The notes under the pieces are model-generated. The model saw nothing but the letters and a program-made list of their open reading frames with translations, was not told the DNA's origin and did no database searches. This document shows, one piece after another, positions 41,948 through 51,662 of a stretch of 64,000 nt of DNA. This stretch comes from JADLGL01 sp963667605 (lineage in GTDB: Bacteria > Pseudomonadota > Alphaproteobacteria > Rhizobiales > Kaistiaceae): positions 1,550,001-1,614,000 of the forward strand of contig CAXXUZ010000003.1 in the NCBI GenBank assembly GCA_963667605.2, in the 5' to 3' direction. Each line of letters starts with the position of its first letter. Position 1 is the stretch's first letter. The translations under genes and the position numbers were made by a program.

Positions 41948-42808
41948 ATGGCCCAGCCCGACCAAGCCCCGGACACTTCGATGGAGGAGATCCTGGCTTC
42001 GATACGGAAGATCATCGCCGAAGACGGGGTCGATCCCGACCCGGTGCGGCCTCCGCGTTTGGCTGTGGTGCCCGGCCCGGACGAAGACGAGCCCGCGGAG
42101 CCCGCCGAAACCGCAGTCTTGCAGCAAGAGCGCACCGCGCCGGACCTGGCGGCAGCAGCGGATGCTGATGAGGACCTGGATCGGGCCGACGAACCAACTG
42201 GCTTGGCCGAAACCGCTGCCGACCCCGTTCCGGAGGCCGAAGCGGAACTCGGAGAGAGCGATTCGCTACGCGAGGAGCTCGACTCCGATCCGATGATCGC
42301 GGAGCCGACAGATGAGGCCGCGGCGGATGAGTCAGCCGAACCTGCCGCTAACGTTGTTGCCGAGGATGGATCTCAAGAGGTGGTATCTTCCGACGGGCCT
42401 GCCATCGGCTTGAGCAATCTTGCAGCCGAGGAATCGGAGGGAACGGTCGGCGCGCCGTCGGAGGACGATCGGCCGCCTCGCCCGACGCCGGCAATAGAGG
42501 CCATCGCCGCCGCAATGGCCGCAGGCACTGCTGAGCCAGACGAGAAGACCTCCGAGGATCGGCTCCTGTCGCCACGCACCGATGAGGCGGTGAAAGCCGC
42601 TTTCGACCGGCTGGCCCATACCATCTTCACCGATCAGGTCCAGACTTTGGAGGAAATGGTGAAGGACATGATGCGGCCGATGCTGCGGCACTGGCTTGAC
42701 GACAATCTCCCGGTCCTGGTCGAACGACTCGTCCGCGAGGAGATTGAACGAGTCTCACGCGGCAGCGCTGACCGCCGATTGTTGACGACTGGTCATTTGT
42801 CCGACTAG
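41948..42808 (+). CDS. popZ: PopZ family polar organising protein (DUF2497)
   Basis: 286 residues, with AGGAG nine bases before ATG 41948. The short N-terminal helix SMEEILASIRKIIAEDG (residues 10-26) is the partner-binding motif. A long acidic Pro/Glu/Ala-rich linker (about 30-215) follows, then C-terminal helices (MRPMLRHWLDDNLPVLVERL, VREEIERVSRG) that drive assembly. PopZ forms a polar scaffold which tethers ParB-parS and cell-cycle regulators. The acidic linker is longer than in Caulobacter PopZ. It is 39 bases upstream of valS. Confidence 0.9.
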   Translation: MAQPDQAPDTSMEEILASIRKIIAEDGVDPDPVRPPRLAVVPGPDEDEPAEPAETAVLQQERTAPDLAAAADADEDLDRADEPTGLAETAADPVPEAEAELGESDSLREELDSDPMIAEPTDEAAADESAEPAANVVAEDGSQEVVSSDGPAIGLSNLAAEESEGTVGAPSEDDRPPRPTPAIEAIAAAMAAGTAEPDEKTSEDRLLSPRTDEAVKAAFDRLAHTIFTDQVQTLEEMVKDMMRPMLRHWLDDNLPVLVERLVREEIERVSRGSADRRLLTTGHLSD

Positions 42809-42847
42809 GACCGACAGTCACGTAGCTAGTGCGGTAACACCCGGAAA

Positions 42848-45607
42848 ATGCTGGACAAGACCTACGATGCGGCAATTATCGAGCCGCGAGTGAGCGCTCT
42901 GTGGGAAACCACTGGGGCGTTTAAGGCCGGCGCCGGTGCCAAGCCCGGCGCTGATGTGTTCTCCATCGCCATCCCGCCGCCCAATGTGACGGGTTCGCTC
43001 CATCTGGGGCACGCTCTTAACAACACGCTACAGGACATCCTCGTTCGCTATCACCGCATGCGCGGCTTCGACGTGTTGTGGCAGCCGGGCACCGATCACG
43101 CGGGCATTGCCACCCAAATGGTGGTCGAACGCCAGATGATGGAGCGGCAGGAGCCGAGCCGCCGCGATCTAGGGCGTGAGCGATTCATTGAGAAGGTGTG
43201 GCAATGGAAGGCTGAATCTGGCGGTCAGATTATCAACCAGCTCAAGCGCTTGGGTGCTTCTTGCGATTGGTCGCGCGAACGTTTCACCATGGACGACGGC
43301 CTGTCACAAGCGGTGGTCAAAATATTCGTTGACCTCCATCGCCAAGGCCTCATCTATCGTGACAAACGCCTGGTCAATTGGGATCCGAAGCTACACACGG
43401 CCATCTCCGACCTGGAGGTTCAGCAGGTCGAAACGGCCGGCCATCTATGGCATTTCCGCTATCCGATCGAAGGCAGCGAACATACCATTACCGTCGCCAC
43501 CACCCGACCGGAGACAATGCTAGGCGACACCGCAATAGCAGTTCATCCGGATGACGAGCGATATCGGGAATTTGTGGGTCAGCACGTCATCCTGCCGCTG
43601 GTCGGCCGCCGCATTCCCATCGTCGCCGACGACTATGCCGACCCGGAGGCCGGCTCCGGCGCGGTCAAGATCACGCCGGCTCATGACTTCAACGATTTCG
43701 AAGTCGGCCGCCGTCACGGCCTGTGCCAGATCAATGTCTTTGACATTGGAGCCAATCTCGTCCTTGCCGACAACGAAGCTTTCCTCGCCGATATTCCGTC
43801 GGGTGGAGAGCTGAGTGCGACGATCGAAATACTGCATGGGCTCGACCGGTTCACAGCTCGCAATCGAATAGTGGCAATGATGGAAGAGCGAGGCCTCCTC
43901 GAACAGATCGAGGATCACGCAAGTGCGATTCCGCATGGCGATCGGTCGGGGGTGCCGATCGAGCCGTTCCTCACCGACCAATGGTATGTCGACGCCAAGA
44001 CCCTGGCTGCTCCGGCGATCGAGGCGGTTCGCTCGGGTGACACCCAGTTTGTGCCAAAGAACTGGGAGAGAACCTATTTCGACTGGATGGAGAACATCCA
44101 GCCCTGGTGCATCTCGCGGCAATTATGGTGGGGACACCAGATTCCGGCATGGTACGGCCAGGACGGCAAGGTCTTCGTCGCCGAGACCGAGGAAGAGGCG
44201 GTGGCCGAGGCGCTGGCACATTATGTGGTCGAAGGCGCCATAACCGATGCCGAGGCTCGCCGTTTCGCTGACGATCCGACGGCCCGGGCCGATTTCCTCA
44301 CTCGTGATCCCGACGTACTCGATACCTGGTTCTCATCGGCGCTCTGGCCGTTTTCGACCCTTGGCTGGCCGGAGCAGACTCCGGAATACAAACGCTATTA
44401 TCCAACCAGCGTCCTCGTCACCGCCTTTGACATCATCTTCTTCTGGATCGCCCGGATGATGATGATGGGCATACATTTCACCAAGGTCGAGCCGTTTCCG
44501 ACGGTTTACATTCACGGCATCGTTCGCGACGAGAAGGGCGCGAAGATGTCGAAATCTAAGGGGAACGTCGTCGATCCTTTGGAGCTGATCGACGCCTATG
44601 GCGCCGACGCCGTTCGCTTCACCATGGCCGCGCTTGCGACCCCCGGCCGCGACGTCAAGCCGGCGCGATCGCGGATTGAGGGCTATCGAAATTTTGCGAC
44701 TAAGCTGTGGAATGCGGCCCGGTTCGCCGAGATGAACGGGTGCGAAACACGCGCCGATTTCGACCCGGCCGCGGTTTTGCAAACGGTCAATCGGTGGATC
44801 GTCACCGAAGCCGCGCGAGCACAGGCCGCGATCGAGGAGGCGGTAGCCGAATTCCGCTTCTCCGACGGCGCAACGGCGACCTACCGCTTCGTCTGGAACA
44901 CCTATTGCGATTGGTATCTGGAGCTGGTGAAGCCGCTGCTCGCCGGCGAGGACGGAGCGGTTAAGGACGAAACCAGGGCTACAGTCGCCTTCGTTCGCGA
45001 CCACATTCTGAAACTCCTTCATCCGTTCATGCCTTTTGTCACCGAAGAACTCTGGGAACGGACGGCACCGGAGAGCGTTCCCAGAGACGCGCTTTTGGCG
45101 GTGTCGGATTGGCCCCGGCTTGATTTCGAGGATGAAGCGACCGCCGACGAAATGAATTGGGTGGTCGACCTTGTTGGGCAAATTCGATCGACGCGGACCG
45201 AAATGAATGTCCCGCCGGGGGTGCAAATGCCTTTGTCGCTAATGAGTTCGGAGCATGTCGCCGATCGCATTGGTCGGCATCGTGCTTCGGTCGCCCGGCT
45301 TGCGCGCGTCAGCGAGATCGAATTGGTCGAGGACCCGGTTCCGGGGTCAGTTCAAATCGTCGCCGGTGATGTGACCGCCTATCTCCACCTCGGCGATGTC
45401 ATCGACATCGGCGGTGAGAAGGACCGGCTCGCGCGTGAATTGGAGAAGGCTGCCAAGGAGATAGCCAAGATCGACGCCAAGCTCGAAAACGAGCAGTTCA
45501 TTGAAAAGGCGCCGATTGAGATCATTGAGGAGCAACGCGAGCGCCGCCGGGAAGCCGTCGCTCACAGCGACAAGCTCCGGGCCGCGATAGAGCGGCTCGA
45601 AGGCTAG
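42848..45607 (+). CDS. valS: Valyl-tRNA synthetase
   Basis: 919 residues. The HIGH-type motif is in PPPNVTGSLHLGHALNN (about residues 41-57), the editing (CP1) domain spans about 170-370, and the KMSKS motif KMSKSKGN starts at residue 566. An anticodon-binding domain and a C-terminal coiled coil (about 855-919) complete the class I ValRS. It charges tRNA-Val and edits mischarged threonine. It shares a likely transcript with popZ. Confidence 0.97.
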   Translation: MLDKTYDAAIIEPRVSALWETTGAFKAGAGAKPGADVFSIAIPPPNVTGSLHLGHALNNTLQDILVRYHRMRGFDVLWQPGTDHAGIATQMVVERQMMERQEPSRRDLGRERFIEKVWQWKAESGGQIINQLKRLGASCDWSRERFTMDDGLSQAVVKIFVDLHRQGLIYRDKRLVNWDPKLHTAISDLEVQQVETAGHLWHFRYPIEGSEHTITVATTRPETMLGDTAIAVHPDDERYREFVGQHVILPLVGRRIPIVADDYADPEAGSGAVKITPAHDFNDFEVGRRHGLCQINVFDIGANLVLADNEAFLADIPSGGELSATIEILHGLDRFTARNRIVAMMEERGLLEQIEDHASAIPHGDRSGVPIEPFLTDQWYVDAKTLAAPAIEAVRSGDTQFVPKNWERTYFDWMENIQPWCISRQLWWGHQIPAWYGQDGKVFVAETEEEAVAEALAHYVVEGAITDAEARRFADDPTARADFLTRDPDVLDTWFSSALWPFSTLGWPEQTPEYKRYYPTSVLVTAFDIIFFWIARMMMMGIHFTKVEPFPTVYIHGIVRDEKGAKMSKSKGNVVDPLELIDAYGADAVRFTMAALATPGRDVKPARSRIEGYRNFATKLWNAARFAEMNGCETRADFDPAAVLQTVNRWIVTEAARAQAAIEEAVAEFRFSDGATATYRFVWNTYCDWYLELVKPLLAGEDGAVKDETRATVAFVRDHILKLLHPFMPFVTEELWERTAPESVPRDALLAVSDWPRLDFEDEATADEMNWVVDLVGQIRSTRTEMNVPPGVQMPLSLMSSEHVADRIGRHRASVARLARVSEIELVEDPVPGSVQIVAGDVTAYLHLGDVIDIGGEKDRLARELEKAAKEIAKIDAKLENEQFIEKAPIEIIEEQRERRREAVAHSDKLRAAIERLEG

Positions 45608-45676
45608 CTTCGAATCTGGGGTTCGGTGACGACAATCGCGAGAGTTCGGTCTCTTGTTCCTACCCGACCGCTTGGC

Positions 45677-47083
45677 TCAGACCGAATAGTACATGTCGAA
45701 CTCGACCGGATGCGGCATCTGCTCGAAGCGGACGACCTCCTCTTCCTGCAAAGCTAGATAGCCGTCGATCAGATCGTCGGTGAAAACGCCGTCAGCCTTG
45801 AGGAAACCACGGTCCTTGTCGAGGTTTTGCATCGCCTCGCGCAGCGAGCCTGACACAGTCGGAATCCGCTTCAGCTCGCGCGGTGGCAGATCATAGAGAT
45901 TCTTGTCGATTGGCTGGCCGGGATTGATCTTGTTTTGGATGCCGTCGAGGCCCGCCATCAGCATGGCGGCGAAAGTGAGATAGGGGTTCGCTGCCGGGTC
46001 GGGGAACCGGACCTCAACCCGCTTGCCGGCCGGTGAGGCCGCGAGCGGGATGCGGCAGGCGGCCGATCGGTTGCGGGCCGAATAGGCGAGCAGAACCGGT
46101 GCCTCATAACCGGGAACAAGCCGCTTATAGGAGTTGGTGGTGGGGTTGGCGAAGGCGTTGAGCGCCCTGGCGTGCTTGATGATTCCACCGATATAGAACA
46201 GGCAGGTCTCGGACAGGTCGGAATATTGATTGCCGGCAAATATCGGCTTCTTGCCTTTCCAGATCGACTGGTGGACGTGCATCCCTGAGCCATTGTCACC
46301 ATAGATCGGCTTCGGCATGAAGGTCGCGGTTTTGCCGTAGGACTGGGCGACGTTGTGGATGCAGTATTTGTAGATCTGCAGATGGTCGGCCATCGCCACC
46401 AGCGTGGTGAACTTCATGCCGAGTTCGTGCTGCGCCGAGCCAACTTCATGGTGGTGCTTCTCGACCTTGACCCCCATTCCTTCCATCGCCGCGAGCATGT
46501 CGGAGCGCATGTCTTGCGCTGAATCGACCGGCGGCACAGGGAAGTAGCCGCCTTTGGTGCGAACCCGGTGACCAAGATTGCCACCCTCAAGCGCAGCTCC
46601 CGAATTGGTCGGAAACTCGACGTCGTCCAGTTGGAATCCGGTGTTGCAGGGATCGACGCTGAAGCGGACATCGTCGAACACGAAGAACTCGGCCTCGGGA
46701 CCGAAATAGGCGGTGTCGCCGATCTTGGTTTTCTTCAGATAGGCCTGCGCCTTCTTGGCCACGGAGCGCGGATCGCGATTGTAGGGTTCGCCTGTCAATG
46801 GCTCGAGCACGTCGCAAACGATCGAAAGCGTCGGATGGGCGAAGAACGGGTCGAGCGTCGCGGTCGAAACGTCGGGAAGTAGGTTCATGTCCGACTCGTT
46901 GATCACCTTCCAGCCGGCGATCGACGACCCATCGAACATCACGCCCTCCGAAAGGGCCTCCTCGTCGACAAGCGAACGGTCAAACGTAACGTGTTGCCAT
47001 TTTCCGCGCGGGTCCGTGAAACGGAAATCGACATATTTGATGTCGTCGGATTTGATACGTTGCAGAACTTCCTTGGCTGTCAT
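45677..47083 (-). CDS. glnA: Glutamine synthetase type I
   Basis: 468 residues from ATG 47083. VMFDGSSIAGWKVINESDMN (start signature), EVGSAQHELGMKF (metal ligands), MPKPIYGDNGSGMHVHQSIW (ATP binding), and the adenylylation site KNLYDLPPREL with Tyr at residue 397, the same number as in E. coli. It makes glutamine from glutamate, ammonia and ATP. It is downstream of glnB and presumably co-transcribed; the Tyr implies control by GlnE/PII. Confidence 0.97.
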   Translation of the reverse strand: MTAKEVLQRIKSDDIKYVDFRFTDPRGKWQHVTFDRSLVDEEALSEGVMFDGSSIAGWKVINESDMNLLPDVSTATLDPFFAHPTLSIVCDVLEPLTGEPYNRDPRSVAKKAQAYLKKTKIGDTAYFGPEAEFFVFDDVRFSVDPCNTGFQLDDVEFPTNSGAALEGGNLGHRVRTKGGYFPVPPVDSAQDMRSDMLAAMEGMGVKVEKHHHEVGSAQHELGMKFTTLVAMADHLQIYKYCIHNVAQSYGKTATFMPKPIYGDNGSGMHVHQSIWKGKKPIFAGNQYSDLSETCLFYIGGIIKHARALNAFANPTTNSYKRLVPGYEAPVLLAYSARNRSAACRIPLAASPAGKRVEVRFPDPAANPYLTFAAMLMAGLDGIQNKINPGQPIDKNLYDLPPRELKRIPTVSGSLREAMQNLDKDRGFLKADGVFTDDLIDGYLALQEEEVVRFEQMPHPVEFDMYYSV

Positions 47084-47156
47084 GATGCCTCCCCGTGAGT
47101 TTATTGTTGCTAATTTGTCGGCGGCGTTGAGCGGTCGATGGCCTCCGATTTCGATG

Positions 47157-47495
47157 TCAGATTGCGTCTTCGCTGGTTTCACCAGTTCGAATACGGACCG
47201 CCTGCTCGACACTTGAAACGAAGATCTTGCCGTCACCGATCCGGCCGGTTTGTGCAGCGTTGCGAATGGCCTCCACCGCCTGATCGACCAATTCGTCTGC
47301 CAGCACGACCTCGATCTTCACTTTAGGCAGGAAATCCACCACATATTCGGCCCCACGATAGAGCTCGGTTTGGCCTTTCTGCCGCCCGAAGCCTTTCGCT
47401 TCGGTCACGGTCATCCCCTGCAAGCCGACGCTCTGCAGAGCCTCTTTGACCTCGTCCAGCTTGAACGGCTTAATGATCGCTTCGATTTTCTTCAT
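47157..47495 (-). CDS. glnB: Nitrogen regulatory protein PII
   Basis: 112 residues, standard length. The T-loop GRQKGQTELYRGAEYVVDFL has the uridylylation Tyr51, and ELVDQAVEAIRNAAQTGRIG with KIFVSSVEQAVRIRTGE is the C-terminal signature. It senses 2-oxoglutarate, ATP and ADP and signals nitrogen status to GlnE, NtrB and others. It lies 73 bases upstream of glnA. A near-consensus sigma-54 promoter is 64 bases upstream. Confidence 0.97.
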   Translation of the reverse strand: MKKIEAIIKPFKLDEVKEALQSVGLQGMTVTEAKGFGRQKGQTELYRGAEYVVDFLPKVKIEVVLADELVDQAVEAIRNAAQTGRIGDGKIFVSSVEQAVRIRTGETSEDAI

Positions 47496-47558
47496 GTTCT
47501 CCGCTTTCGGAAAGATCCATCGACAGAAGCTCGTTCCACGGCCCGCAATCGTTCATTT

Positions 47559-47574
47559 AGCAGAAGGCGTGCCA
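47559..47574 (-). promoter_or_regulatory. Sigma-54 promoter for glnB-glnA
   Basis: On the minus strand, TGGCACGCCTTCTGCT matches the sigma-54 consensus TGGCACG-N4-TTGCW at every fixed position but one (C for the first T), with exact GG-to-GC spacing, 64 bases before the glnB start. NtrC-dependent control under nitrogen limitation is the expected regulation. I did not find an unambiguous NtrC operator. Confidence 0.7.
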
Positions 47575-47714
47575 TCTCGAACTACCGGCAAATCGCAGCG
47601 CAATTGCACCGAATCTGGCCATTTGATCGGTCCATTTCACACCTGGCCAGAATCATCGTGCCTGAAATATAGGCAACTGCACAGCAAAGGAGCCCGAAAT
47701 ACTTGATCAAGCGA

Positions 47715-49205
47715 ATGCGTCCACATGAACTGCTGGGCCCCGCCGAGATGGCTGACGCCGACCGGATTACGACTGCGGGAGGCACCCCTGGCATCGAGTT
47801 GATGGAGCGCGCCGGCGCCGCTGTGGCCGAGGCGGTCCGAGGCTCCTGGTCGGGCGGGCCGATCTTGATCCTGGCCGGCCCGGGCAACAATGGCGGCGAT
47901 GGTTGGGTGGCCGCGCGTATGCTCCGCGATGCCGGTCACCGTGTCACGTTAGCGTTGCATGGCGACGGCGATCGCCTTTCGGGTGATGCCGCGATAGCGG
48001 CGTCGCGTTTTGTTGGTGTCGTCGTCGAGGCGACGCCGGAGTTGTTCCACGGTGCAGAGTTGATCATCGATGCACTGTACGGAGCGGGGATTCGCCTGCC
48101 GCTCAGCGATGACGCTTTGGCCCTGATCGATTCCGTCAATCGCTCAGGTGCGATCGTCATCGCCGTCGATCTGCCAAGCGGTGTCGAAGGCGCCGGGGGA
48201 GAGATCGGCAGGACTGCCATTCGCGCCCGACAGACTGTCACATTCTTCCGCCTCAAGCCGGGCCATTTGCTGATGCCCGGCCGGGACCATTGCGGCGCCG
48301 TAACCCTCGCCCAGATCGGCATTGAGGACGATACTCTGGCCGAGATCCGCCCCTCGGCGTTCGTGAACGGACCGTCGCTGTGGCTCACGGCTCTACCGCG
48401 TCCGGCCCCGGCTGGCCACAAATATGATCGCGGCCATGCGGTGGTTGTGTCGGGGCCGGCTCACGCGACCGGGGCGGCGCGAATGGCAGCCATGGCTGCT
48501 TTGCGGGTCGGCGCCGGACTGGTATCGGTGGCTTCGCCGCCAGACGCGATGGCAGTCAACGCCGCGCAGCTTACGGCGATAATGGTGCGGAAGATGGTCG
48601 GTGCCGAAGGCCTTCGCACCATTCTGGAGGATTCGCGCTTCAATGCCATCGCCATCGGTCCCGGCCTCGGCGTTGGAGAGGAGACCGCGAGGCTCGTCGA
48701 GATCGCCTTGCACAGCAAGCGCGCTCTGGTGCTCGATGCCGATGCTCTCACCAGCTTTGCCGATGAGCCTGAACGGCTGTTCGAGGCTGTCGGGCGCTCC
48801 GGCGCAAGCATTGTGATGACGCCTCATGACGGCGAATTTGCCCGCCTGTTTGATGATCTGGGTGGAGGGTCACGGCTTGCCCGCGCCCGCGCCGCGGCCC
48901 GCCGCGCCGGCACCGTGGTGGTGCTCAAAGGACCGGACACGGTCGTCGCGGAGCCAAGCGGGCGGGCGCTGATCACCGACAATGCGCCGCCAATACTGGC
49001 GACCGCCGGCTCGGGTGACGTGCTTGCCGGCCTTGTCGGTGGGTTTCTGGCGCAGGGGATGCCGGCGCTGGATGCAGCCGCAGCCGCCGTCTGGATTCAC
49101 GGCGAGGCAGCATTGGCTTTCGGATCCGGCCTGATCGCCGAGGATCTCCCGACAGCCGTGCCGGCGGTACTGCGCGAACTTGCCGAATTAGCTCCGGGCG
49201 ATTGA
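47715..49205 (+). CDS. nnr: Bifunctional NAD(P)H-hydrate repair enzyme Nnr
   Basis: 496 residues from ATG 47715 (a TTG at 47703 adds four). The N-terminal epimerase (YjeF_N) domain shows ILAGPGNNGGDGWVAARMLR and IDALYGAGI. The C-terminal ADP-dependent dehydratase (ribokinase-like) shows GHAVVVSGPAHATGAARMAA, MTPHDGEFARLF, VLKGPDTVV and the closing TAGSGDVLAGLVGGFLAQGM. It repairs hydrated NADH and NADPH. It is divergent from glnB, with their promoters in the 219 bases between. Confidence 0.95.
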   Translation: MRPHELLGPAEMADADRITTAGGTPGIELMERAGAAVAEAVRGSWSGGPILILAGPGNNGGDGWVAARMLRDAGHRVTLALHGDGDRLSGDAAIAASRFVGVVVEATPELFHGAELIIDALYGAGIRLPLSDDALALIDSVNRSGAIVIAVDLPSGVEGAGGEIGRTAIRARQTVTFFRLKPGHLLMPGRDHCGAVTLAQIGIEDDTLAEIRPSAFVNGPSLWLTALPRPAPAGHKYDRGHAVVVSGPAHATGAARMAAMAALRVGAGLVSVASPPDAMAVNAAQLTAIMVRKMVGAEGLRTILEDSRFNAIAIGPGLGVGEETARLVEIALHSKRALVLDADALTSFADEPERLFEAVGRSGASIVMTPHDGEFARLFDDLGGGSRLARARAAARRAGTVVVLKGPDTVVAEPSGRALITDNAPPILATAGSGDVLAGLVGGFLAQGMPALDAAAAAVWIHGEAALAFGSGLIAEDLPTAVPAVLRELAELAPGD

Positions 49206-50081
49206 AGCGGCCACTGGCTCCACCGCCACATTGTCGATTAGCCTCTTTCGGCCGAGCCTCACGGCCGCCAGAATTCGGGACGGTTCGCTGCCTTGTTTGA
49301 TCACAGGCTCAAGCGTTGCCGCGTCCCGTAATTCGACATAGTCGACGTCGAACCCGGCATCGAGCAGCGATTGCCGGGCGTCCGCAATCACCGTCATCGC
49401 CGGCACGCCGTCGTTGATCCCGGCCGCCGCTTCCACGAGAATGTGATAAAGCCGCGGTGCCACGCGCCGCTCATCGGCACCGAGATAGGCGTTGCGTGAG
49501 GAGAGGGCGAGGCCGTCGGATTCGCGGACGATCGGATACGATTCGATGGTCACCGGCATGGCGAGATCGGTGACCAGCCGACGGACGACCAGCAATTGCT
49601 GATAATCCTTCTCGCCGAATATCGCGATGTCGGGGCCGATCGCCAGGAGCAGTTTGGTGACGATCGTCGCGACCCCGGCGAAGAAATCCGGCCTGAAATC
49701 GGTCTCTAGTCCCTCTGCTGGGCCGCCAACGCTGACCGAGGTCGCAAAACCTTTCGGATATAACTCCGCTGCGCTTGGCCCAAACACCGCGTCGGCGGCA
49801 TGAGCTAACTTAACAAGATCACCGTCCAACTCCCTGGGATAGGTGGGAAAATCCTCGTTAACGCCGAATTGTGTGGGATTGACGAAGATCGACACCACGG
49901 TCCGGTCGGCCGATCGGCGTGCCCGCTCGACCAGGGCAAGGTGACCGGCATGAAGCGCGCCCATTGTCGGCACCAAGGCAATCTTCTCGCCATTGGCGCG
50001 CCAGGCGGCGACACGGCGGCGAATTTCCGTCACGGTCTCGTCGAGCGGCGGCACGTCTTTCGTCGTCTCATCTGACATCAT
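49188..50081 (-). CDS. panC: Pantothenate synthetase
   Basis: 297 residues from ATG 50081 (a second ATG follows at once). VPTMGALHAGHLALV and SIFVNPTQFGVNEDF form the ATP site; FGEKDYQQLLVVRRLVTDLA, ESDGLALSSRNAYL and the C-terminal beta-alanine/ATP lid are present. It joins pantoate and beta-alanine to make pantothenate for CoA. Its 3' end overlaps nnr by 18 bases in convergent orientation. No panB is present in the window. Confidence 0.95.
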   Translation of the reverse strand: MMSDETTKDVPPLDETVTEIRRRVAAWRANGEKIALVPTMGALHAGHLALVERARRSADRTVVSIFVNPTQFGVNEDFPTYPRELDGDLVKLAHAADAVFGPSAAELYPKGFATSVSVGGPAEGLETDFRPDFFAGVATIVTKLLLAIGPDIAIFGEKDYQQLLVVRRLVTDLAMPVTIESYPIVRESDGLALSSRNAYLGADERRVAPRLYHILVEAAAGINDGVPAMTVIADARQSLLDAGFDVDYVELRDAATLEPVIKQGSEPSRILAAVRLGRKRLIDNVAVEPVAASIARS

Positions 50082-50176
50082 CGCGAAACCGGATTTTAGC
50101 CATTGCGTCAAAACAAGGAGATGCCATCTTACTATTGGCTGCCGCCACCGAAAGCGTGCCGGAGCGTTCTTGTCCA

Positions 50177-50908
50177 ATGAGCAAAGTCCCGCAATCCTCC
50201 CCCGGCAATCGGCCGGCGACCAAGCCCGAAGCCGAGAGTGCGATCCGGTCGACGAGCGGTGAAGTTGAGGCCTTCCTGGCTCAAGCCCGCGCGGTCACGC
50301 CCACACCAGGGCGGAGGGGACGGCTGATCTTCGCCCTCGATGCCAGCATGAGCCGGCAGCCGACTTGGGATTCAGCGGTCCAGATTCAAAGCGAGATGTT
50401 CAAAGAAGCGGGCAAAGTGGGCGGGCTGAACGTTCAGCTTCTCTTTTACCGCGGGCTCAACCAGTGCCGGGCCAGCAAATGGGTGGGCGACACCGGGGTT
50501 TTGACCGAACTGATGAGCGCCATTCAAGTGCGCGGCGGCCGTACTCAGATCGGCAAGGTGCTATCGCACGCCCAACGAGAGACCAAGCGCCAGCGGGTGC
50601 AGGCGATGGTGTTTGTCGGTGACGCCCTTGAGGAGGACGTCGACTCTGTTTGCGCCAAGGCCGGCGAACTCGGCGTGCTCGGTGTCCCCGTCTTCGTGTT
50701 TCAGGAAGGTCGCGATCCCAGGGTCGAACTCGCCTATCGCGAAATCGCTCGGCTGACGGGCGGTGCTTATGCCCGCTTCGATCAGACAGCCGTCGGGGAG
50801 CTCGCCGCGTTGTTGCGCGCCGTCGCGATCTATGCCGCAGGCGGCCGAAAGGCCCTCACCGATCAGGGCGGCCACAAATCCAAACTCCTACTCGAGCAGC
50901 TCCGCTAG
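50177..50908 (+). CDS. VWA-domain protein
   Basis: 243 residues from ATG 50177. A von Willebrand A domain (about residues 45-225) shows the MIDAS motif DASMS in RGRLIFALDASMSRQPTWDS, plus GGRTQIGKVLSHAQRETKRQ and VQAMVFVGDALEEDVDSVCA. No signal peptide or membrane segment, so cytosolic. It directly precedes a membrane-anchored J-domain gene (2-base gap), a pairing seen in many Alphaproteobacteria; they may act together in assembling or remodelling a protein complex. Specific function unknown. Confidence 0.85.
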   Translation: MSKVPQSSPGNRPATKPEAESAIRSTSGEVEAFLAQARAVTPTPGRRGRLIFALDASMSRQPTWDSAVQIQSEMFKEAGKVGGLNVQLLFYRGLNQCRASKWVGDTGVLTELMSAIQVRGGRTQIGKVLSHAQRETKRQRVQAMVFVGDALEEDVDSVCAKAGELGVLGVPVFVFQEGRDPRVELAYREIARLTGGAYARFDQTAVGELAALLRAVAIYAAGGRKALTDQGGHKSKLLLEQLR

Positions 50909-50910
50909 CG

Positions 50911-51618
50911 ATGCAATACGTCATTCTCGGCGGCCTTGCGGTGGCAGTCCTGTTCGGTCTCGTTCAGCTCTATGCCAGGCTGAACGTCAAAACGCTGCTG
51001 CAATTGACCCGCTATGTCGTTGCCGCGGTCCTGATACTCGGCGGCATCGGCCTGTCGTTCGCGCGGCAGTTCCAATTCGGGTTACCGGCTATTGTCTTCG
51101 GGCTGGTCGCGCTGTTTCGCGGACGGCTCGGGCCGCTCGACCTTGGAGCGGGGTCTAGAAGTTTGGGGCAGGCCTCGTCAGTCAAGGCACGATTCGTGGA
51201 GGCGACGCTAGATCACGATAGCGGCGGGTTCGTTGGACGGGTTCGCGAGGGCCGCTATGCCGGCCGCGATTTGGACGATCTCGACGAGGATGAAATCAAG
51301 GACCTCTACAGCCAGGTCACAAGCGACCCTGATTCAAGGGCCTTGCTCGAAGCTTATATCGACCGCCGTTTCCCCGGTTGGCGACAACACAGTGAGGAAG
51401 ACGGTGCAACGGGGCCGGGCGGCGCGTCGGATTCTAGCGCCATGACTGATGAGGAGGCCTATGAGATCCTTGGCCTTTTGCCCGGCGCTGGCGAGGCGGA
51501 AATCCATGCGGCCCACCGCCGGCTGCTGAAAGGTGTTCACCCCGACCAGGGAGGTTCGACCTTCCTTGCCGCGCGTATCAACCAGGCGAAGGATTGGCTT
51601 CTCGGCAAACATCGTTAG
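50911..51618 (+). CDS. Membrane-anchored DnaJ-domain protein
   Basis: 235 residues. Two N-terminal hydrophobic segments (about 2-20 and 32-68) are followed by a linker with FVEATLDHDSGGFVGRVREG and a C-terminal J domain (about 178-235) with the HPD motif in LLKGVHPDQGGSTFLAARIN. The layout (membrane anchor plus C-terminal J domain) is that of TIM14/DjlC-like co-chaperones, expected to stimulate DnaK at the membrane. Follows the VWA gene directly. Confidence 0.88.
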   Translation: MQYVILGGLAVAVLFGLVQLYARLNVKTLLQLTRYVVAAVLILGGIGLSFARQFQFGLPAIVFGLVALFRGRLGPLDLGAGSRSLGQASSVKARFVEATLDHDSGGFVGRVREGRYAGRDLDDLDEDEIKDLYSQVTSDPDSRALLEAYIDRRFPGWRQHSEEDGATGPGGASDSSAMTDEEAYEILGLLPGAGEAEIHAAHRRLLKGVHPDQGGSTFLAARINQAKDWLLGKHR

Positions 51619-51662
51619 ACTCCCGGTACGCCGGATATGTTGAATAAATTCTAAACGCCAGG

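Noticed and set aside
43520..45226. Minus-strand frames of 200-297 codons opposite valS
   Set aside because: Shadows of the strongly conserved valS coding sequence.
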